From: Mugil cephalus
Taxonomy: Eukaryota > Chordata > Actinopteri > Mugiliformes > Mugilidae
Reading direction: 5' to 3'
Assembly: GCF_022458985.1 (NCBI RefSeq)
Contig: NC_061777.1
Span: 18,751,668 to 18,815,667 of the forward strand
Length of the DNA stretch: 64,000 nt
Part shown: positions 1 to 13,840 of the stretch, in pieces
Layout: every line of letters begins with the position of its first letter
Position numbering within the stretch: position 1 is the first letter of the stretch
Made by a program: the position numbers and the translations under genes
Notes under the pieces: model-generated
Databases searched by the model: none
What the model saw: only the letters and a program-made list of their open reading frames with translations
What the model was told of the DNA's origin: nothing

Positions 1-271
1 GGTATTACAGACCCAATCTCCTTTCGTGACATTTAATACTGGTGCTGAGCGTCAAATCCGCTGCGTAATCTAACAAGCTCAACACTTTGGTCAAACGCAA
101 AAAAATCCCCAAACCTTGTCTCCGTTATTTTCCCAACCACACCCTCATAAGTTGCATCAACACACTCAAGAACAGAAGACGCATATAGTTCAAAGCTCAG
201 CTGACCTGGAAAAGGTAAAAATCGGAGCAGAGACGTGTGTGATTTCTTTCAAAGAAAGCGCAGGACTTACC

Positions 272-347
272 GTGTGGCCGTAGAGGAAATAAGTTTGTTT
301 CACCGAGTGTTCAGGGGCGTTGCAGTGACAGACACAATATATTTATA
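272..347 (-). promoter_or_regulatory. possible TATA promoter and non-coding first exon of a minus-strand gene
   Basis: Read on the minus strand, a TATA-like A/T stretch lies at about 336-347. Roughly 30 bases downstream a short exon could begin, ending at a good donor (ACG then GTAAGT) at 272/271. A possible acceptor (CTTTTCCAG) follows at 206. The 55-codon open stretch beyond it resembles no family I know, so no product is assigned. The body of the gene would lie left of the window. Confidence 0.3.
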
Positions 348-2279
348 CTGCTACTAAACCCCACCTAGTAACGCGCCCGGCCCATCTTCCCCACCCTCCA
401 CAGCTGCCATTGGACTGAAACGATCCGTTCTTTCCTCTACGGCAGAGCGCAACAGATTTACGTCGACTACGCAACGCCAGGATTTGATGCGTAAAAACTA
501 GGAACAGCTTGTCCGCTACACCGAAACAGCTACGACGCTTACTTGAAAGCATATGCATATGCTGATCAAGCGCCAGCTCGTAATCTTCCTTAAGAATGTG
601 GATCTCATGGAAAATCACTACTGTGTACACCTCCTTTACATCTGGGACTGTAGGAGTATGCGTTAGTTTAATAGTTTGATTACTCATCTTATTAACATCT
701 GGGAATTGTTAGTTTCTCTTAATTCTCTTAATATTTCTTGGGATGGTTTAATGTTTTGTTTCCGATACACTTAATTGTATAAAAGTTGAAAGTTTAAGCA
801 CTTAGTGTTGTTATCCTTCTATGTTTGTGCATTGGTTTTTATTGATGTGTTTGATGAAAGCCCACTATGCTATTCATAATTTATCTTTAATCAACCATTT
901 AAATAGTTTGGTGCTCCGGGTTTTATGTAGAGACATAACGCAGGTAATTTCAGTGGCACCGATTCGTAGTGCAGTCAGTTTGGGAATCGTTTGCATTTTC
1001 ACTTGTTAGACTGACGTTTATCTATCTTTTCACATTCCTGCTGTTATCTATCTCTCTTGTTCTATTATCGGCAGGTTGCTTTAATCACAGCCTAGTTCAG
1101 TGGATCGACTGCTGCTACTTCTGTCTCTATCTACTGTGTACTTTAGTTTTACAACTACGGTTCAAACACCACCTTAAATAAATCCTGAAAAGAGTCCACC
1201 TTTGCTCTGATGAGGTAATGAACTGTCTTCAGGGTGTGGCGTGTTGTCATTACAGCCCTGAGCTGGGCCTGACTCTACCTGCAGGCTACATGTCAGGACA
1301 GGTGCTGGATGCTTTCACACAGCTTGGGCTGGTGACACATTAGTTCAATGACGACCACACTGGTGAACACAGATTTGGTCATCACACTAAACAATCAAAA
1401 CTTTGTGATGTACATAACAACGTATGTGTTAGTGTTTTAATGTGCGTCTTTCTTTCCATTGTGTTTCTTTTGCAACTAGTTCACACCTGTTTAATGACAC
1501 CATCTATATTTGACAGACTGACACGTTGTATGGTCAGAGTATGGTTGGGATCGTAAGAAAAGGAAGGAGGAGGCAAAGCTGTATTTTCATTAAAGTGGCA
1601 TCATGGCTGGATTTATCCCTAAGGTGTGTTAAACAGATGCTGAAGCTGTGGTCCAAATGTTTCAAATGAGTCGCTTGGTCTGAAAGACAAAGGAAATCCT
1701 CATTGAGGGGCCTGGCCAAGAGCAACAGGGCAAAAGGTTGAAATATTTTTAATCAGCAGAAAACAGCAGTGACCACGTATGCATCACTGCAGTAAAAAAT
1801 ATAATGTCTATACGGTAAGCTAGATGATATGATGTATTCTTCATTTCAACAAACCTGCGTATGCATGGGAGCTGTGGAATAGTGGTTAGACAAGCAGCTT
1901 CGGATTGGGGTCCATTTCTCAAGGCTTAGGTGCCTTGATCAAGCACTTGGCACACACAAATATGCGGAGAAATCATTTCCCCATGATCGATCAATAATAG
2001 AATAATTCTAATTTTACATGTTCCTGATACTCCTCTGAGAATGGGTGTAAGCATTTTAAGTTTTGTTCCCCTGACCCCGAATGTGTAGTGTCCAGGAAAA
2101 CAAACACAGACACAACTAGTGTGTGTATGTGGTGTGTGTATCAGTGTGAGAAAGCATCCAGTTACAATCTCAATCTTACACACGGGAAACCTGAGGACTG
2201 TTTGGGGCATCTTTTTACCAACAGCAGCCTCTGTGGAGTTTCAACCAGTACCTGGTGAAACTCCATCTCTGTGGGTTTA
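348..2279. other. intergenic stretch, no gene supported
   Basis: Short open frames occur on both strands but none has a recognisable domain or a coherent set of splice sites. A minus-strand frame at about 543-687 ends at a donor-like GTAAGC, but nothing else supports it as an exon. The stretch is A/T-rich with no long repeat. Confidence 0.5.
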
Positions 2280-2413
2280 ATATTTAAAGACCATCGAGAG
2301 TTTGGTTCCCCTTAGAGATCAGGATCAACCCGTCCTCGTCCTCCTGGTCAGCATAGGGGCTCCCAGCGTGCACTGAATCACACTGAAGGCATCTGATCTA
2401 CTCCAAGAACCAG
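2280..2413 (+). promoter_or_regulatory. probable promoter and non-coding first exon of the kinesin gene
   Basis: An A/T-rich TATA-like patch (about 2279-2287) is followed by sequence ending in a clean donor, CAG then GTAAAC, at 2413. The next exon opens after TTTCCCTGCAG at 2893, 72 bases before the kinesin start codon. The transcription start is not determined, so the left limit is approximate. Confidence 0.45.
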
Positions 2414-2964
2414 GTAAACGTTTCTACACTTTTTGAATCACATATGTCTGATTCACTTATGTGTATATTTTTTATTTTTGTGTGCTCATTTTCTTTTACA
2501 ATTTTGCAGATGATGTTTCAGAAGATTCAATAGTAATCAGTAAAAATAGTGCCTGGTGTCAGTTTCTGCAGTGTGGTGGAAAATGTATTTTCACACATCA
2601 CTCTGAAATAAGGGGCAATTGAAAAAAAAAAAAAAAAAAAAATCAAAGTTAGGGATTTTCATTTTTTCCTGTTCAGAATCATGTAGCTTATAGTAGCTTG
2701 GGGAGGCTGACAAAAGGATTGCGCTCCCTGAGTGAATCTGCTGTGTGAGCTTTTCGACATCTGCGGATAGTTTGAGGGTTGAACGAGGCTCCATAGAGAC
2801 GATTAAAATATTTGGGGATTTAAATTGTATTTAAATTAAAAATTTTCATCTTTCTCGGCTTCAAAGTGATTTCGACCATCGTTTCCCTGCAGATTTTGAA
2901 CTGGTCGAGTAGCACGTGCTAACTTACCGAGAACAGCGACAGCCAACGCTCAGTTACAGACAGG

Positions 2965-5900
2965 ATGTATGTGAACCCCTCTGGAGCCCATGGATCTTAT
3001 TCGCTGACCTTCCTGGGAAAGAAAGTGGGGAGGCATCACTCTGTGGCCCCTGCAGTCAAACAACGTGAGTGTCAGGCAAAGTAGCAACCAACAAACAAAC
3101 ATACTTTTACTCATCATCATGGTGATGTCACGGTGATTATAGCAGTGTTTTTACGCCATCTCATATCATATTATACGTCCCAGAGGAGGCTGCTCTATGT
3201 GCTGAATGCCTTTCAGGCAGGCAGGTGAACGTAGACAAGGTTTAAATATTTCAGCTGCTTCACTGCTCCGTTTGTGAGGCAGTGGAGCAGACAGTGTATC
3301 AGAACAAACACATGCTTTCTGGCAAGGTCTGGTTGGAGATCTGGATATGAAGGCCAGCTGGGGCCCACTTGAACCCATGAAAATTACAAAATACTTAGAG
3401 ATAAAGTCACCGTGTGTCTGTCATCTGTAGAAGAAATAGAAACAGGGCTGTGTTTATGACTTGAGTGCAGGGACCTTTAGGTTCATACAAGGTTTGCAGT
3501 ATTATAATGTTGGTTTAACGTCACACTGAACATCTGAATCTTATTTTGTCTCTCAGTTGCCTGGGAGACAACTGCCAGGTCTCCTTACCCTGAGGACAAT
3601 GCAGTGTCCTTGAGGGCTGGTCAGGTCCCGCTGGAAGCACAGGTGCTAGAGGACCTACCAGGCAGCGTGCCGGAGCTTAAAGACGAGAGGCCACGTCCAG
3701 TCATTCATAACACGCAGCTTGACCATCACGCGGACAACACAGCAGGTCAGACCACAGACTGATTCGCTCTCTTCCGCCTCCTTGTCTCCTTCGGCCTACC
3801 CTCGAGCCCTGTCAGAAGATAACCTGCTTGTGTGTGTGTTTTGTGATATTTCTGCCATCCTTTTCCCTAATTCCTGACATGATTTCTGTTTCTCTGCTGA
3901 AAGGTATTTCTGGGAGGAAAGTAACAGCATGACGACACGCCCACATTCCTGTATGAGGAAACACAGAGGGGAGAGGGCGGGATGGGTGCAAGAGACAGGG
4001 AATGATGAAACAGGGCCATTTTATGCAAGCCTCAGTATTTAGATATAATGAGTTCATGGAAATAAACAGGGACTAACTACTCTGTTAACTAGAATACAGT
4101 TATTTTAATCATCTACACTATGTAGAAGTGTAATAACCAGAAATGTAAATATCTATTAAACTGCATGTTCATCGTGATAATAAAGATGTAAGGCATATCT
4201 TATAAATAAATCAAATGAAAGCAAAAAGATTCAGATTTATGTGTTTTCTTTTCCCTGATGCTAGATCCATGTAAGTAATTAAACAATCATGAATGTATTA
4301 TAAATAAATGCACTCATAGGTCATTTTTTGTCATTGGCTGGAAAGGGACTGAGTGATTTTCATTTTGAATTTGCTCTATGATTGGACTGATCAGTGAAAA
4401 TCCATCTTTAATCTTGACTTGAGCAAAATCCCACATCTAAACCAAGGAAGCAATTGATAGAATCTAACTTCTATTATGCAACTGAATCTTTGCAGCTTTA
4501 GTTACGGTATCTGGAGTTTAATTTCCCCTCATTGCCTAATTCTTATAAAAACCATCTCAGCTATAATAACTTAAAACTCTCATATCCACTGCGGTGTAAC
4601 GTAACACGTACAATCTGAGGTTTTATCTGTCCTTGATGTCTCCTTAATCTGATTCCAACTGGCCACCAACATTTGCTGCGTCGTTCAAGCCATCAAAAAA
4701 ACCCTGTGGATGAGGAGGTGGGCGGCGTTCAGGCGCTGGATCAGCACAGACCGGAGGAAGAACACAGGACAAGAGGTCAATCGAGGTGCTGTAAAAATAC
4801 AAGGAAATAAAATGTGGAGGAGGAGGGGTGATAGTGATGCAGCATGAGTGGAGGAAGTGTTCAGATTCTGTTGTCCACTAAGTGGCAGTAATGTACCAAC
4901 GCAAGAATAGTACATAGGCATGTATTAACACATTTATCTAAATCAAAGTCATAAAATCACCAAAGTGAAAGTCCTGAAGAAGTTCTAAGTTCTCAATGCA
5001 GAGTCATTTTATTATAAAGTGCATAACATTATCAGATAGTTGATCCTGATCCACTGGGGTTTAGGTATTTAGACATTTACTGTTAGTAGTTGGTAAACTA
5101 GTCTTAGGGTCCGCACCTCTAAAATGTCACAAGATAATGCTCATCTAATCTAATGGGTAAAGAATGATGAAAAGTCAGTGGCTACTTTTACCTCTGTGGG
5201 TCTTAGATAAAGCCTACAGTTTGCTAACACCTTAGAGATATTTCAAACCTTCCAAACGGACACCCGAACTATGCAAGAGGTCAAAAGGTAAAATATTTTG
5301 GAAGGATGTGTTTTAAACATTTATAGTACATTGTGTCCAACCATGTTTTTGTTCATTTCGGCAGCCCAGTGGATTTAGATAAGCTCTAAAATGTACAAAC
5401 AGTATAAAGAAAATTCAAATAAGCAAAGTAAAAGCACCACAGATCTATTTAGTTATTTGTTCCATGCATATTTGTGGTCATGACTGAGGTATATACGATG
5501 CCATGTGGTGGGATTTGACAAAGATAATGCTGGTATTTGAAAGCTGCGCCACAAGATGATTTTAGTTAATCAAAATATACCCTAAAGGCTACAAGTGGGT
5601 TTTAAGGAAGTAAATCATGACGAGGCAGGGGAGCATATTTATGTGAGACCAGGATGTCTACATGACTATGAATCAACTGCTGTGAAGTTTGCATTGTATT
5701 AAAAAAAATAATAATAATAATTAAACATGCATAATAAAAGACAAGACAACAAAACTTTACTGTGCAAAATCCTCCTGAAAGCTTGCTAAAAATAAAACAC
5801 TGAATGAGTCATAAGTAGTCTCCTGTGAGATAAACGATAATGTGCAGCATGTTATTCCTGCAGGCTCTGAATCTCAGCTGCCACACAGTGGTGATGCAGA

Positions 5901-8900
5901 TCAGGCAACAATAGCTGAGAGGTCGCTGGATGCCAAGATTTACATCCCATACGAGGCAGCTGAACTCTGCATTGCTCAGGTAAAAGCTAATGAGCATCAT
6001 CACAGGAGGAGGAACGCACCGCAAATGCTTCACGCAACAACACACTGACAGAGGATCCGAATTTACATCATTAGACGCAGCCTCTAGGTCTACATCAGCG
6101 TAGCAGGGCGACATGTTCAGAGCGGATAACAGCGAGCGGTAAACATTTTTCAGACATGTGACTTATTGCTGTGCCCAGCGGTTCAGTGAGAGGACAAGTA
6201 GACACACAATGAAGTCAGTGTCAGACACTGTGTCTCACCAACACTCACATGCTGCCCTCATGCTCCTGCTGCTGTGGACCTAGAAGGCATCTGATCAGCA
6301 GAGTAATAAAATGATAGCGTTTATTGCATCTGAGGTCTGTTGGTGCATGTGTCAAACAGATAGCTGAGGACATGGAAGCAATGAGGAAGAGACACCTGGA
6401 GGTGGTCCAGGAGCTGGAGGAGAACTTCCAGGTCACTGCGCGGGAGAACCAGGTGAAGAGGTGTGTGAGAGGGAGAGAGTGCACAAAAATATACTGTAGC
6501 GGTAAAGCAAGTTCTGTTGTGTTTTCAGGAATGGACTGTGCAGAAGATCAGATCTCATTACCAGAACAAGTTAAACACTCTGAGGAGGTTTCTGGACCTG
6601 TACCAGGAGAAAGTGGAGAAGAAAAAGTCAGAGTGGGAGAACAGAGTTGAGGTCAGAGTCAAACACAACCACCTTCCTGTCCTGCTCTCTACTATATTGT
6701 TTTCATCTGAATTATTTTACCTGCTGTTTTCACGTGGTGCACTTTTATCTCTTAATTGTCTCTCCTTGACTGGTCCTGTTTTCTAAAGGGCTTGACAGCA
6801 CAGTATGAGCTGTTGCTGGAGGAGCAGAGAGCCGAGAAGAGGAGAAATAAAGAGGAGGCCCTGCAGTGGCACAGGGAAAAGGTTGGAGAGCAATCTGGCC
6901 TTCATTCACAATCTCTCACAGCTTTTGTCTTCAGAGCTGGAGAATACTCTTGCGGCCTTATCGCCATAAGGATTATGACACAAACTTTGCTGTGTCTATT
7001 AGAGCAAAATGCTGGAACTGTTCTCCACCAGGCTGGATGTGCTCCACACCCACCAGGCCTCCAGTGAGTCAGTCTACAATCATGAATATTTAGGACCTCA
7101 AAATCACTGACCTATACACATCAGTTATTAATGCTGTATTACACTAAACAGCTTTACAGGAACTTCAGATGGCCAGACAGGAAATAGGGAAAGTCCAAGA
7201 AATGATGATGGTTTCACAACAGGAGCAGCAACAGGAAGCAGCAGGGGAAGGTGAAAGCCCAGAGGACAAAGACCTTTCAGCACAACAACAGACCTCTGTG
7301 AGTTGGAATCAGTTACCATAACAAACTTCTGATCATGCACATTTTATGTTGCACCATAGGCCTTTGAGGAAGGGAATTTCAGTCCTGGATATGTGTTGCA
7401 CATGTCAGAATTGACAATAACTTTGACTTGATCTGATATTAGTACTGCTCTCAAATGACAGTAGATGTTTCAGAACTTGGTGTTTGGTTCATTTTGTGTG
7501 TTGTATCCTTTTTTAGCTCTGGATGTCTGACCATTTCACTTTATGCACAGGACTGCAGTGACATAGATCGACCACTTGAGGGAGCTAAAGCTCGTCTAGA
7601 GGAGCTGAAGGAGAGTCTGTACCAGAGGGAGAGGGAGATCACTGAGTTGCTGGAGGCCGAGAGGACACCCATCCCTCCTGTCCCTCAACCACCCTGCAGC
7701 GTTCTGCTTCCCTCTGTCATACACAAGGTATAATGTGAAAAATGTCAACCCATTGCGAACTGTGTGTGTGTCGAGTTATTTTAAAGTATGACACCTTCTG
7801 TTTTGTGTCCCTTTGTTTTGTAGGCTCATGAAATTTGCAGTGCCGTGTTAGAGACCAGAGCTCTTTTGGACCAGATGATTGAGGAAAACCGTGTTGCTCT
7901 GATTGAAGCCAGAAATAAACTGGAGTGTCTGCAGAACGCTAAAGAAGAAAACAACGACACGGAGACGGCTGCTGACCAGGAGGGGTTAGAAATCATGGAA
8001 ACATTTTTAAAAAAATAAATACATGACATATGCTTTCTTATTAGTTGGAATAGTCAGTTAATATCAAAATATAAGGTTAAACTGAACTACCTTCGGGACA
8101 GCCAAGAAATTCTGAGTTAACGGTATAAAGATTTTATTTAATATTGTATGTGAGATGTGAGTCTTGGACAGTTGTAGCTAGTGTTAACATTATCGCATTA
8201 AAGGCTAAGACTGAGCTCAGTATACAAAACCCAACTGGTGTAGCTACTAGTGGCAGTGAAAGAATGCTGGAGAGCTGTTTGGGATGAGGAGTGTCATGAG
8301 TCTTACAGAATCAGGAATGGAGAAGGACTTGGGAGTGACAGCGGATAAAGATAGTCTTACTAACTCATGCTGAACTTAACATGTAAATTCTGTTTTTATT
8401 ATGTTACAGGTCACATAAATACGAGTCAAGTCTGTCTCTCCAACAAGAAACAGTGAGGAAGCATGAGGTCTGTCAAATTGCATTAGACTGCATCAGAACA
8501 GGAGAGAGCCCTGTTATAAATGGTAAATGAACATCTGAAGTTGCACTGGCTGCAGCTGTCCTTTAAAATGTAATCAAACATGTAATCAATCTAATCAAAC
8601 ATCAAACAAACATTTATTCTCCGAGCAGACTGTGCAATCTCTGAGCTGGAGGCCATCCTGGGACAGGGGACGATCCAAACCACAGATGGAGTCAAGAGTG
8701 TTGGTCAGCAGCTGCTCCTGCTGCAGGATCAGGTTAGCTTTTAGTCACACGGGTCAATGACTCAGCTCAGATCCTAGAAGGTCGAATACAGAAGTGACAG
8801 AAAAGAGAACAAAGCATTAGTGTCCCAATTATTATAGCACAAACACAGTGCAGGACCAAAAGTGGAACAACATTATTATTATTATTTTTTTGTGTGTCAT

Positions 8901-11271
8901 GATTTACTTCCAGCTGAAGCAAGAAAAAGAAGAGAAAAAGAAAATAGTTGAGAACTACACCTCGGAAAGGACACTGAGGAAGAAATATTACAATTTGGTG
9001 GAAGACATGAAAGGTAGACCAAGACTGTTGTACAACACACATTTTCAGATTTGGGCTTGAGTCTAGATGCATTCAATGTCTGTTGCTTTCAATGTTTTCT
9101 CAAGGTAAAATAAGAGTGTTTTGTCGGATTCGACCAGTGAGCCGGGCCGAGGCTGCTCAGGGTGGAGTCGTTGTTGTGGATAAAATAGATGATTACTCTG
9201 TCACCGTGGAAACCCCTCGTGGGCAGAGGGAGTTTCAGTTTGACAAGGTGTTCAGTGCTGAGGCCTCTCAGGAAGAACTGTTTCATGACACAAACAGGTG
9301 AGGGCGGATACGCTTCCAGTATATGATACAAGACGTAATGTGACTGAAATGTGTCCTTTTGAGCCACTACTGAACATTGGTACTGGTTCAACCTGAAACA
9401 ATGTTATTTATGTTCTATCATAATCAAGTGACTGCCTGCGATTAAAAAATGTACAGACACTGTAATCTCAGCAGCTTTGAAAATATGTTTGATGCAGGCT
9501 GATCCAGTCAGCCATGGACGGCTACAATGTCTGTATCTTTGCGTACGGCCAGACGGGCTCAGGGAAGACCTTCACCATGGTCGGGGACAAGGAGCAGAAG
9601 AATCCGGGGATCATGCCGAGATCTTTTAATGCTATATTCGATATCATGCGGGAGAACAGCTCTAAATTCAACTTCAAGGTAGCGGACAGCAAAGCAAGTT
9701 TTCTTTGATTTTACCGCCACTGAAATGTCCCCCTCTCCTCCTCTGTTTCTTCATCGTGTTACCTCAGGTTTCGGCCTACATGCTGGAGCTCTACAATGAC
9801 AAGCTGCAAGACCTCTTTGTGAGCCAGGTTGGTGAGGCCCATGCACAGCCTCAATCCCATGGTCAGGCCAGGCGGGTGGAGATCAAGAGGAACAGAAAGG
9901 GGGTTGTGTTCGCCCAAGGAGCGGAAACAAAGGAGGCTTCCAGTGCCCAGGAGCTCTACGCTCTGTTCCAGCAGGCCTGTGCCAACCGACACATCTCAGC
10001 CACCAGTGAGCTCTCTATGTCGTGCAATACCACTCAGTTCAAACAGGGCCCTGCTAAATGGTTTGGATTAATCCTGTTACTTACAGTTAGTGAGGCGGGT
10101 GGCAGCTAAGTGCATCATTACTGTGCATTGTGTGATGAATGGCGGAGTAACTCAGCTGTAAATCAGCATACTGTATGGGACCAACACTTGTTTGTACAAA
10201 CTGAGGCTTAATCAGTTGTGAACACTGTTGTAGTCCAGCTACATTGACTGCATGTGCTGTTCCGTGGGGCCTGTTTGAGAGAAGCCTCAACAAGACACAG
10301 CGTAACAAAAGTTGTTATTGTTTTTTAAGCTGTGTCTGTTTGCATATTATTCTCAAGAGATGAACGTGGAGAGTTCCCGCTCCCATCTCATTGTTGGCAT
10401 CATGGTGGAGAGCAGGAATCTGACTAATGGGAGTGTGAGTAACGGGAAGCTGAGCCTCGTAGACCTGGCAGGCAGTGAGCGAGCTGCAAAAACCGGTGCC
10501 AAGGACCACCAGCTAAAGGTTCAATGTTTTAAATGTATATTGTCAGATATCTATCACATGCTTTTTAAAGTCTCTCATCCACTCTGTTCATCTCCAGGAG
10601 GCAAACTCCATTAACAAGTCTCTGAGTGCATTGGGTGACGTGATCTCAGCTTTATCTGCTGAACTGCCCCACGTACCATACAGGAACAGCAAACTAACAC
10701 AGGTAATCATAAAAAAACACTCTCACAGGGAAGGAATTAAAAATACAAGAACAGTAAACACTGCAGCACTGATCAGTAACCTGCTTGTGAGTTCTCATGA
10801 AATGTAACCTCGCCTCCTTTAGCCATGCAGGTCAGTCACACTGTCCATTTTTCTTAGGTGATGCAAGACTCTTTGGGGGGAAATGCCAAAACTCTCATGA
10901 TCGTCAACATCTCCCCTTCAGAATTCAACCTTGAAGAGACTCTCACATCTCTCGTGTAGGAAACAGAGCAAGAGAAATTGGTGTTAAATCATTTTAGTTG
11001 GAGAATCTACTGAATTTAAGATGAACTTCTTGAATGTTCCAGCTACGCAACAAGAGTGAAGGCCATAACCAACAACGCTCAGAGAAACGTGGAAAGCAAA
11101 GAGATTGCCCAGCTGAAAGAGGTGCATAACAAAATCCCAGCCTACATCGAAAAACTAAAATAAAAAGTTGATCTCAGCAAAGGTCAAAGTAACTTATATC
11201 TGTTGTTTTATTTCTAATAGGTGATCGTGAAGCTGAGGTCGGGGCAGACAGTGGACGAGGAGGATGTTTGA
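2965..11271 (+). CDS. C-terminal-motor kinesin (kinesin-14, KCBP-like)
   Basis: This encodes a predicted 893-residue minus-end-directed microtubule motor. Exons: 2965-3064, 3557-3745, 5864-5979, 6360-6452, 6529-6651, 6789-6881, 7003-7063, 7152-7297, 7551-7727, 7824-7984, 8410-8522, 8629-8732, 8914-9013, 9105-9297, 9498-9678, 9768-10005, 10358-10518, 10598-10702, 10858-10955, 11043-11121, 11221-11271; all phases agree. Residues 1-90 are low complexity, about 100-525 are mostly charged coiled coil, and the motor starts near 526 ([11 protein letters not shown]). Seen: P-loop GQTGSGKT (607-614), switch I NVESSRSH (732-739), switch II DLAGSE (765-770). A neck before the motor marks kinesin-14. The motor and tail resemble plant KCBP: SKE..LK..V, then a short acidic end, which in KCBP is the calmodulin-binding and neck-mimic region. 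No MyTH4 or FERM domain is visible. I do not know an established gene symbol. Confidence 0.92.
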
Positions 11272-11619
11272 ACCGTGGTGAACTTTGATTGTTTGGACCA
11301 TTTCTTGGTCTCACGTGTGTATGAACTCGCATATGTTTCATCACATGGAGGGATGTGGGACATCCCAATGGGGACACTGCGTTCAGAGCATTGCGTGCGA
11401 GTTTCTTCATGGCGGCTTCGGTCAGAATGAGGCCCCCACATTACAGGACAACTGAAGAGGCACATACAAAGTCACTTAGTCATTCAGTCTGCACTTCTAT
11501 TGTCCACAACCCATAATCTGCCCCTATACTCACACATCGATTGCAGGGAATAGACACTCGTTAGCACGCAATGTTACATTATTATATGGTATATGTGGTT
11601 TCTCATCAGAGATGGGCTC

Positions 11620-11625
11620 AATAAA
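11620..11625 (+). terminator. polyadenylation signal of the kinesin gene
   Basis: AATAAA lies about 350 bases after the kinesin stop codon, the first perfect signal on this strand. This sets the 3' end of the transcript near 11640-11650. Confidence 0.6.
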
Positions 11626-12329
11626 ATTACAACTTCATGAAAAAGGTAATCACTGTAAACAGCTCTTGGAGCTTATGTGCAGGATTTAATCAATCAATTA
11701 AACTCTATGGTTTTATTTGCTACATAAATATTTATATCACGGTTTCTTATAGACTTATATCGATTGTGGACAAGACAATAATTGGATTGATTCTGGTGTT
11801 TGTTGGTTTGTTGGAGTCGCGGCGCAAACCAGTTGAGTCAAGGTGGCATTTCCGAGCAGAGGGAGGGACACCGGGTTCTATAAGTAGACTACTGCTGGTT
11901 TTGTCTGCGCTTGGACTAATTATCTGTGCTGCAGACCTCACAAGTGGTCCTCTTTGTTGCACCACACTAGAGCCTGGCTTTGCATGCTATAGTTCACTGG
12001 CTGCTTTAGATCAGAGCATGCTCAGCACATGTTGACTCTGGTTTGTTATTCCTAATGACGGCCACAGTTTAAATCATACTGTGAGATCTGTGCACTCGAA
12101 CAAAGTGAGGGACAAAGACACAGTGAGGTTCATGAAGCATATGGAGAAGGAACGGGGGCAATGAGGGCATTATCTCATCCTATGGATGTGTTTTATTAAT
12201 AAATCATCATCAGCTTACAAAAGATTTGTGACTACATAGAGAAAGATGCCTTTAATACAGTAATGTATGTCTTTCTATATTTGTGTTCCTACAATTACTA
12301 AACTATAGACCAACTTATCTGTCAGTGGG

Positions 12330-12565
12330 TCTGCTTAGGTGAAATGTGGCCGGGTGGTTTGAGAAGTGGATTTGGAAAAGCTGGTTCTCTACACCCATGT
12401 CTGGCCTAACTTTGAGCAAGGCACCGAACCCCTAAACTGTTTCCGTAGGTGATGATGAGGCTGCCCACTGCTCAAGGCGTTCCCTGCTCTCTCTGTGCAC
12501 AAATGAACCATTCTTTGTATTCTGTACACGTTTGGTCAATAAAGCTGATCTGGATTTAAATTATT
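12330..12565 (+). repeat. SINE-like dispersed repeat
   Basis: The phrase GAGCAAGGCACCGAACCCC, a stretch on the contents of 'CTGCCCACTGCTC', and a tail with TCAATAAAGCTGATCTGG are typical of short interspersed elements seen in many fish genomes. The family name cannot be fixed without a repeat library. It lies in the gap between the convergent kinesin and cyp1d1 genes. Confidence 0.5.
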
Positions 12566-12619
12566 TATTTTTTTAATGAGTATATTAATAAATTCTGTAT
12601 AAATATAAATATATATAAT

Positions 12620-12752
12620 ATAATCTCATCTCATCTTCTACTTCTACCACTTATCCTCACTAGGGTCACAGGGTTTACTGGAGCCCATCCCAGCTGGCAT
12701 CAGGCAAGGGGGCGGGGTTCACCCTGGACAGGTCTATCGCAGGGCTTATGTA
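12620..12752 (+). repeat. dispersed teleost repeat fragment
   Basis: The string 'CACTTATCC...AGGGTCACAGGG...CCCATCCCAGCTGGCAT...ACCCTGGACAGGTC' is a recurrent motif of a high-copy repeat found in many fish introns and intergenic regions. It is truncated, has no open frame, and cannot be assigned to a transposon class from sequence alone. Confidence 0.55.
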
Positions 12753-13840
12753 TATTCATGTTTATATGAAATTTCTGAAGAATACTGAGCATAATATTTA
12801 ACAAAACTGAGAAGATATTGTCTTTGGGGATATTGACTAGCATCCTACACTTTTTATTGATGTCACAGGTGAATTAATTATTAACTCTCTAACAAGAACC
12901 ATACCTCAGTTGATGCAAGGAAAGTTTACTGGTTGACTGGACCTGAGTAAAATAGATGAGGGGCGAGACTGATTGAGAGGGTGGGGGTCAAAGGGATGAA
13001 GGAACCCGGGGAACTCAGGGTGGGAACGTGTCTCATGGAGCTTTGGCTCCTTGTCCTCAAAGTTCTCATTCTCTCATCTTCTATAACTGCGTTGCTCAGC
13101 AGTATAACTCAGTTTATAAGTTATTACTGTTACAAAGATTAAGCAGCAACAACAACAACAACATATAGAGGAGTGTGTGTTTAGTTCAGTCGCTGACTGA
13201 ACCTTTAGGTAAATATGACTTGAATAAAAACAGCAGTTCATTCATTCATATTCAGAGATTAAGCAGGTTATATTGTTTTATTTTCATATTACATGTTTTC
13301 ACCAACATTATTTTACACAGCGTGATATTAGTGCTTTTATGTGAACTAGATTTAGTTTAGTAAAACCTTTACATGGGTTAGGCTTTACAGTATGTGCCAT
13401 TATTTCACTAATTACCATTTGTTCAATAGTTTTTACTTCAAAATAAAAAAAAAAAAAATAAATAAAAAGCACTGTATAATGGCAGTGTGCTCAGTGACAT
13501 TTAGTAGTCTAGGTTAGTCTGGGTTAATATTTTAAAGAGGTAATTGAAGATTTCTGAGATTCTAAATGAATGAAAACTGAATACCTGAAGACCTATGACA
13601 GGTACAACAGAAAACAACTTAGCTCAAAGTCAGTGTTAACAGCACTTTACAACATTTCAGTTCATTCACTAATTCAGGATCCACACGACAAACAAATGAG
13701 CAAATATAAACCTTTATCGTTAAGCTGAGAAAACAAACTTCTAATGTCAAAGTGAAAATGCAAAGTTTAATTTCTGACATTTTTTGAACTTTTGAAAAGA
13801 CGGGGGAACTTCTCTACCTTAATACGGGGTTTCAGAGGGT

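Noticed and set aside
343-687. Minus-strand frame of 114 codons at the left edge
   Set aside because: No domain or family match. It overlaps the candidate TATA site, and a donor-like GTAAGC inside it is not matched by an upstream acceptor.
1866-1950. tRNA-like A-box phrase (TAGTGGTTAGACAAGC) suggesting a tRNA-derived SINE
   Set aside because: The B box is not convincing and no copy or tail is visible, so a repeat call is not supported.
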